DNA of 64,000 nucleotides, from contig NC_081409.1 in the NCBI RefSeq assembly GCF_030272615.1, positions 880,435,220-880,499,219 on the forward strand, read 5' to 3'. Of this stretch, positions 59,505 through 64,000 are shown piece after piece. The position numbers and the translations under genes are program-made. The DNA is from Cryptomeria japonica (Eukaryota; Streptophyta; Pinopsida; Cupressales; Cupressaceae). Under the pieces are notes generated by a model. It saw nothing but the letters and a program-made list of their open reading frames with translations. It made no database searches and was not told the origin of the DNA. Numbering within the stretch: position 1 is the first letter of the stretch; the number at the start of each line of letters is the position of its first letter.

Positions 59505-60531
59505 TATTAGGTCCCCGAGACAACTGAGACTGGGGGGTGAATCAGTTGTCAAATAACTTTAAACCAAAAACAACTTAATCAACTTTTTGCTTTATACCAG
59601 TGGACAGTTTTATCAAATAATTGCAATACCGGTAAGGACTAATGCATGAAACAAAAACACAAAATCATCCACAACACATAACACCAATATTTGTACATGG
59701 AAACCCTGTAAGGGGAAAAACCATGGTGGGAAACCTTACCCATAATCAGATGACACTACTGCAGATAGTAAGTGTATACAAATGGGGTCTGCACATGCAG
59801 AAAGGCCAAGCGCCTAGAGCTCACTATTCAAACACAAATGGGAGTCACACTGACTACAATTGGATGGTTAAATCTAATAAGGATGAACTGCTCAAAATAG
59901 CATCTTCATATGTTGGATTCAGTACCGGTGTAGTTATGATATGCTTTCACAAAAACATAGCTTCACCTTCAAATGATGTCTGCATGTATAGCTCTGCTTA
60001 TTCTCGCATATACCTTCACACAATTCCTTTTTCGCATTCCACATTTGATCTTACAAATAAGATCTTACATTTATACCATAACCTAAGAGCAATTTTAGTA
60101 GGTCGACTCTTCAAGATATTACAATAAAATCATTTTACAAACAATACAATATCTGATGCAATAACTGATTCAACATGTTGGCTTAATGCATTTACAACAA
60201 TAATATATCATCTCCATAGCATGTCGTGTTGATCTGGAAAAGATAAACCTGTCGGTGCATAACCTGGACCTATTTGCCCGTAATAGAAATTATCCAAATA
60301 CGAATATACCAATAAAAAATTCTCCAAAACAAGATGTTCAATCGATGTCTTTGACATAACCAAGTGTTTTCCATGCCATTCCAAGTGTCAATGATCATTA
60401 TATCCTGTCGGTGTATCATATACTGATGACTGTGCATAAGTCATTTGCTTGCTGGTGAATGTTGTTCATTCTCCAAAGTGAGTTTTAGTAGGTGTTGACA
60501 TCAATGACAAAACCATACCAAAATACCAACA
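59505..60531 (-). repeat. 3' LTR of element D (1027 bp)
   Basis: TATTAGGTCCCC (first G of TG changed to A) to AATACCAACA on the plus strand. It shares 'ctactgcagatagtaagtg' and 'ctggggggtgaatcagt' style blocks with the LTRs of element A, at clear but moderate divergence. Confidence 0.88.
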
Positions 60532-60547
60532 ATCTCCCCCTTTGGCA
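60532..60547 (-). other. Polypurine tract of element D
   Basis: 'atctccccctttggca' on the plus strand, touching the LTR edge at 60531; identical to that of element A. Confidence 0.8.
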
Positions 60548-60874
60548 TTGATGGAAACACAAGATGGAAAAACCATCAAAGTGCCAAAACAGAAATGCCA
60601 AATACCAAAGTACCAATAATTACGAAAGTATAAATAAGCTTCCCAAAGTAACAATCTCTTCCCCTGAGAGTAACATGAGTTTCCTTATATTTTTCCATAC
60701 CAATCTCTCCCCCTTTGGCATAAAATGCCAAAGTTACTACAAAACCAAGTTCATATATAAAATACTAACTAATTTAGTATACCAACTACTCCCCCTGAGA
60801 AGTAGCTTCCTCATCAAAGCCGGAGTAAAAGATCTCACTGTTAATTCTGTTGGTTGATGACAAATATCAATTCT

Positions 60875-63800
60875 CTAAGTATCTACTGGTGGGGTTATGA
60901 CCCCAAGTTGTTCTCTAAGATATTCAAAAGTCTCCTTAGGCAGAGGTTTAGTGAAAATATTTGCAATCTGCACTTTAGTATTCACATAAACCAGTTTAAT
61001 TTCTTTAGCTTCAAAATTTTCCCTTAGAAAATTCAATTTGATGGAAACATGTTTTGATTTAGAGTGTAGTACCAGATTCTTAGATATGTCAATTGTTGTA
61101 GTGTTATTACAATAGATAGTTATGGGTTGCTTGCATTTAACCTATATCTCTTTCAACATTTGTTTAAGACATAGTACCTATGTACTGTTAGTTGCTGCTG
61201 CAACATATTCTGATTCTGTTGTTGATAAAGATGTACAACTTTGTTTCTTACTTAACCAAGAAACTAGTCTACTTCCAAGAAAAAATGCTCAGTCGGTGGT
61301 GTTTTTTATATCATGCACATCTCCTGCCCAATTTGCATCTATGTATGCACATAGTTCAATGTTTTCAGTTCTAGGATACCATAATCCAAGATTTGTTGTG
61401 CCTTGTAAGTACCAGAAAATCTTTTTTACTGCCGATTCATGATTTTCTCTAGGATTACTCTAAAATATTGAGACAATACATACTGCATTCATGATATTAG
61501 GTCTAGTTTGTGTCAAATATAGTAAACCTCCTATCATAGATTTGTACCTTGTTGGATTAATAGGTGTAGATTCATCCCTTAGTGATAGTTTGTCATTTTT
61601 AGTCATAGGTGTGCTTACTGGTTTAGATATCTCCATCCCAAATTTATTAAAATAATTCCTTTAGGTATTTGGATTGACTTAAGAATATTCCATTGTCAGT
61701 TTGTGAAATCTAAAATCCTAAAAAGAATCTTATTTCACCAATCATAGACATTTCAAATTCTTGCTGCTTTTTAATAGAAAAGTCTTTACACAATCCATCT
61801 TCTCCTCCAAAGATTATATCATCAACAAAAACTTCTATAGCCAAGATGTCATCATTAGTTACTTTATAGTATAAGTTGCTGTCAATATTCCTTTAGAAAA
61901 ACTAATTTTCAAAAGATACTTATCCAATCTTGCATACCAAGCTCTTGGAGCTTGTTTCAATCCATACAAAGTTTTCCTTAACTTGCAAACCATATCTTTG
62001 TCATTTGTCAAAGAAAACCCATCAGGTTGTTCAATGTAGACTTCCTCTTCAAGATCTCCATTCAGAAATACACATTTAATATCCATTTGATATACTTTGT
62101 AGTTCTTATATGCTGCAAAAGCTAAAAATAATCTGGCTACCTCAATTCTACCTACCAATGCAAACGTTTCATTATAATCAATTCCTTCTTTCTGAGAATA
62201 TCCCTTACACACTAGTCTTTCTTTATTTTTTATAACTTTACCATCTTCATTAAGTTTGTTTCTGAATACCAATTTTGTTCCAATTACACTTTTATCTTTA
62301 GGCCGGGGAACTAATGTCCAAGTGTTATTCTTCTCAATTTGTTCTAATTCTTCTTCCATAGCTTTAGTCCAATATTTATCTTCACATGGCTCATTTAGTG
62401 ATGATGGTTCAATTTGAGAAATAAGACATACCTCTTCATTTGCCAATCTTCCTCTTGTCATAACTCTTTTATGGTTGTTTCCAATTATCTGATCTTCAAA
62501 ATGATTCAATCTTACATACCGGGGTGTCTTTGTTTGCTGCTAATCCTCAGTCACAGTAGAATTTTCAGATGGTACCGATGTAACTGGATCTTCATTCTGT
62601 ACCGGTGGGTTCAATGTAGATTCATTTGTTAGAATATGTATTTCCGGTTCAGAATCTATATACCTTGAAGTTCCTCTGAATCGTTCATCAATCTTTACAT
62701 TTGTACTTTAAACAATTTTCTGCAATCTTTTGTTAAAACATCTATATGCTTTACTCTTCGATGAATAACCAAGAAATATTCCTTCATCACTTCTAGGATC
62801 AAATTTACCAATGTACTCATCTCTTCTAATATAACATTTGCTTCCAAATATTCTGAAATATTTAAGAGTAGGAGTAATACCAAACCATATTTCATAAGGG
62901 GTCTTACTGGTTTCACCTTTGATGTGAGCTTTGTTAAATGTATAGACTGTTGTACTTACTACCTCTCTCCAATATACATGTGGTAGATTTGCTTCTGATA
63001 ACATACTTCTGGCTGCATCCAAGATGGTTCTATTTTTCCTTTCAACAACTCCATTTTGTTGTGGTGTCCGAGGTGCTGATTGTTGTCTTTTGATTCCATT
63101 CACTTCACAGAATACATTAAATTCCTTAGATGTAAATTCACCTCCTTGATCTGATCTTAGACATTTGATTTTCTTATCGGTTTTATTTTCAACCATTGCT
63201 TTGAATAGTTTGAACCTCTCAAGTGCTTTTGATTTTTCTATGAGAAAAGTAACCCAACACATGCTAGAATAGTCATCAATGATTAGAATGAAATATCTAT
63301 CACCTTGTAAGCTTTTAGTTCTAGTTGGACCACATAAATCAATATGAATTAAATCAAGAGCATTATTGGATTTTTTTGGAATACTTTTGAAACTAGCTCT
63401 AGCTTGTTTACCAAATTGACATTCCTTACATACTATATTGTGAGGTTTGACAATTTTAGGTAAATCTCTAACTGCCTTAGTAGTACTGATTTTTACCATG
63501 CAATCAAAGTTTACATGACAAAGTCTTTTATGCCATAGCCAACTTTCGTCTATATGTGCAATCAAGCATGTCTTTTCACTGTTATTCAAATGAAAGATAT
63601 TTCCTCTAGTCTGATTACCAGTTGCAATTTCTAAACCAGTTCTGTTCATGATTTTGCATTTTCCATTTTTGAATTCTAATTGAAATCCTTTCTCAACTAA
63701 TTGACCAACACTCAAAAGATTATGCTTTAAACCTTCAACATAGTAAACATAGTAAACATAGTAAACATTGTCAGTATTATTCTTACCATCGAGAGATATT

Positions 63801-64000
63801 GTACCCTTACCTTTGATTAGGCAAGCTTTATCATCTACAAATCTCACTAAGCCTCCATTATATTCTTGAAAGTTCAAGAATTTACCTTTATCTCTTGTCA
63901 TATGATGTGAGCATCCTGAATCAATGATCCATTCATCCTTAACTTCAATTTTATCTTCCAAGGCCTGTTCTACTAGTTGGACTGTAGGTTCCGGTTGATC
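60875..64000 (-). pseudogene. Copia pol (and end of gag) of element D, lightly broken
   Basis: The longest open frame of the window, 417 codons at 62708-63961, covers protease (IIDSGCSHHMT), integrase with intact zinc residues (HKRLCHVNFD, CKECQFGK), catalytic HIDLCGP and the PQQNGVVERKNR segment. A small direct repeat of Tyr-Val codons (YYVYYVYYV, from 'atagtaaac' repeated three times at 63741-63768) lies in the protease-integrase linker. The same frame continues to 62509-61859 for the first half of RT (KERLVCKGYSQKEGIDYNET, MDIKCVFLNGDLEEEVYIEQP). A frameshift near 61895 precedes an intact FVDDIIFGG box (about 61805-61835). RNase H follows to the stop at 60875-60877, with stops near 61460, 61300 and 61140. 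It is non-functional as it stands. Confidence 0.9.

Larger units (their letters stand above)
59505..64000 (-). mobile_element. Ty1/Copia element D (minus), runs off the window
   Basis: The 3' LTR is at 59505-60531, then PPT, then pol and the end of gag to position 64000. LTR and protein match element A throughout, so both are one family. It is inserted in the 3' leader of element C; the left flanking bases are gatcc, and the right side is not visible. It has the fewest stops of the Copia copies here. Confidence 0.9.

Overview
The window is nuclear DNA from a seed plant with a large, repeat-rich genome, and contains almost no intact gene. The plant call rests on a DUF247 gene (a plant-only family), Ty1/Copia elements primed by initiator-Met tRNA, a DUF4371-type hAT transposase, and a plant LINE with a DUF4283-like ORF1. 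The long, old, nested LTR elements and the style of the unrecognised repeat genes suggest a gymnosperm. That is an impression; nothing in the window proves it. I found no tRNA, rRNA or CRISPR locus.

Layout. 1-3973: a chimeric Copia relic with an LTR piece, RT/RNase H and an LTR of another type. 3974-5710: unrecognised sequence and a broken coiled-coil gene. 6537-9269: a dead hAT transposase on the minus strand. 10262-12145: relic of a many-exon gene. 12912-14505: a 359-bp tandem satellite. 14990-16990: a broken DDE-like transposase of a family I cannot name (minus). 17034-22880: a decayed LINE. 22870-24975 and 25548-26171: unrecognised broken genes. 26698-28527: polypurine tract, an unusual CCTTAGG/CATATG minisatellite and an AT microsatellite. 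28528-35189: a complete but dead Copia element A (minus).

From 36228 to the right edge one locus can be unpicked. Its base is a DUF247 gene: 5' flank with a TATA box, then the start codon at 46437. Copia element B (minus; target duplication GAAAT) landed immediately before the ATG. The flank plus B was later duplicated in tandem, and the right copy shrank to a solo LTR. The DUF247 coding region was separately cut near 47045 by Copia element C (plus). The 5' LTR of C was then split by element F (47205-54738; target duplication GAAAG), a non-autonomous element with 2.3-kb LTRs whose only protein is a gag. The 3' end of C was cut at 59505 by element D (minus; same family as A), which runs off the window. 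The rest of C and of DUF247 should lie beyond position 64000.

No coding region longer than a few hundred bases is intact. Most Copia polyproteins are broken by point stops rather than frameshifts, often where the family has Gln or Arg. This fits decay by deamination of methylated cytosines in silenced chromatin. D is the least damaged Copia copy. All the A, B, D, E1 and F type LTRs, though otherwise different, end in the same short C-rich module, which points to common ancestry or module exchange.
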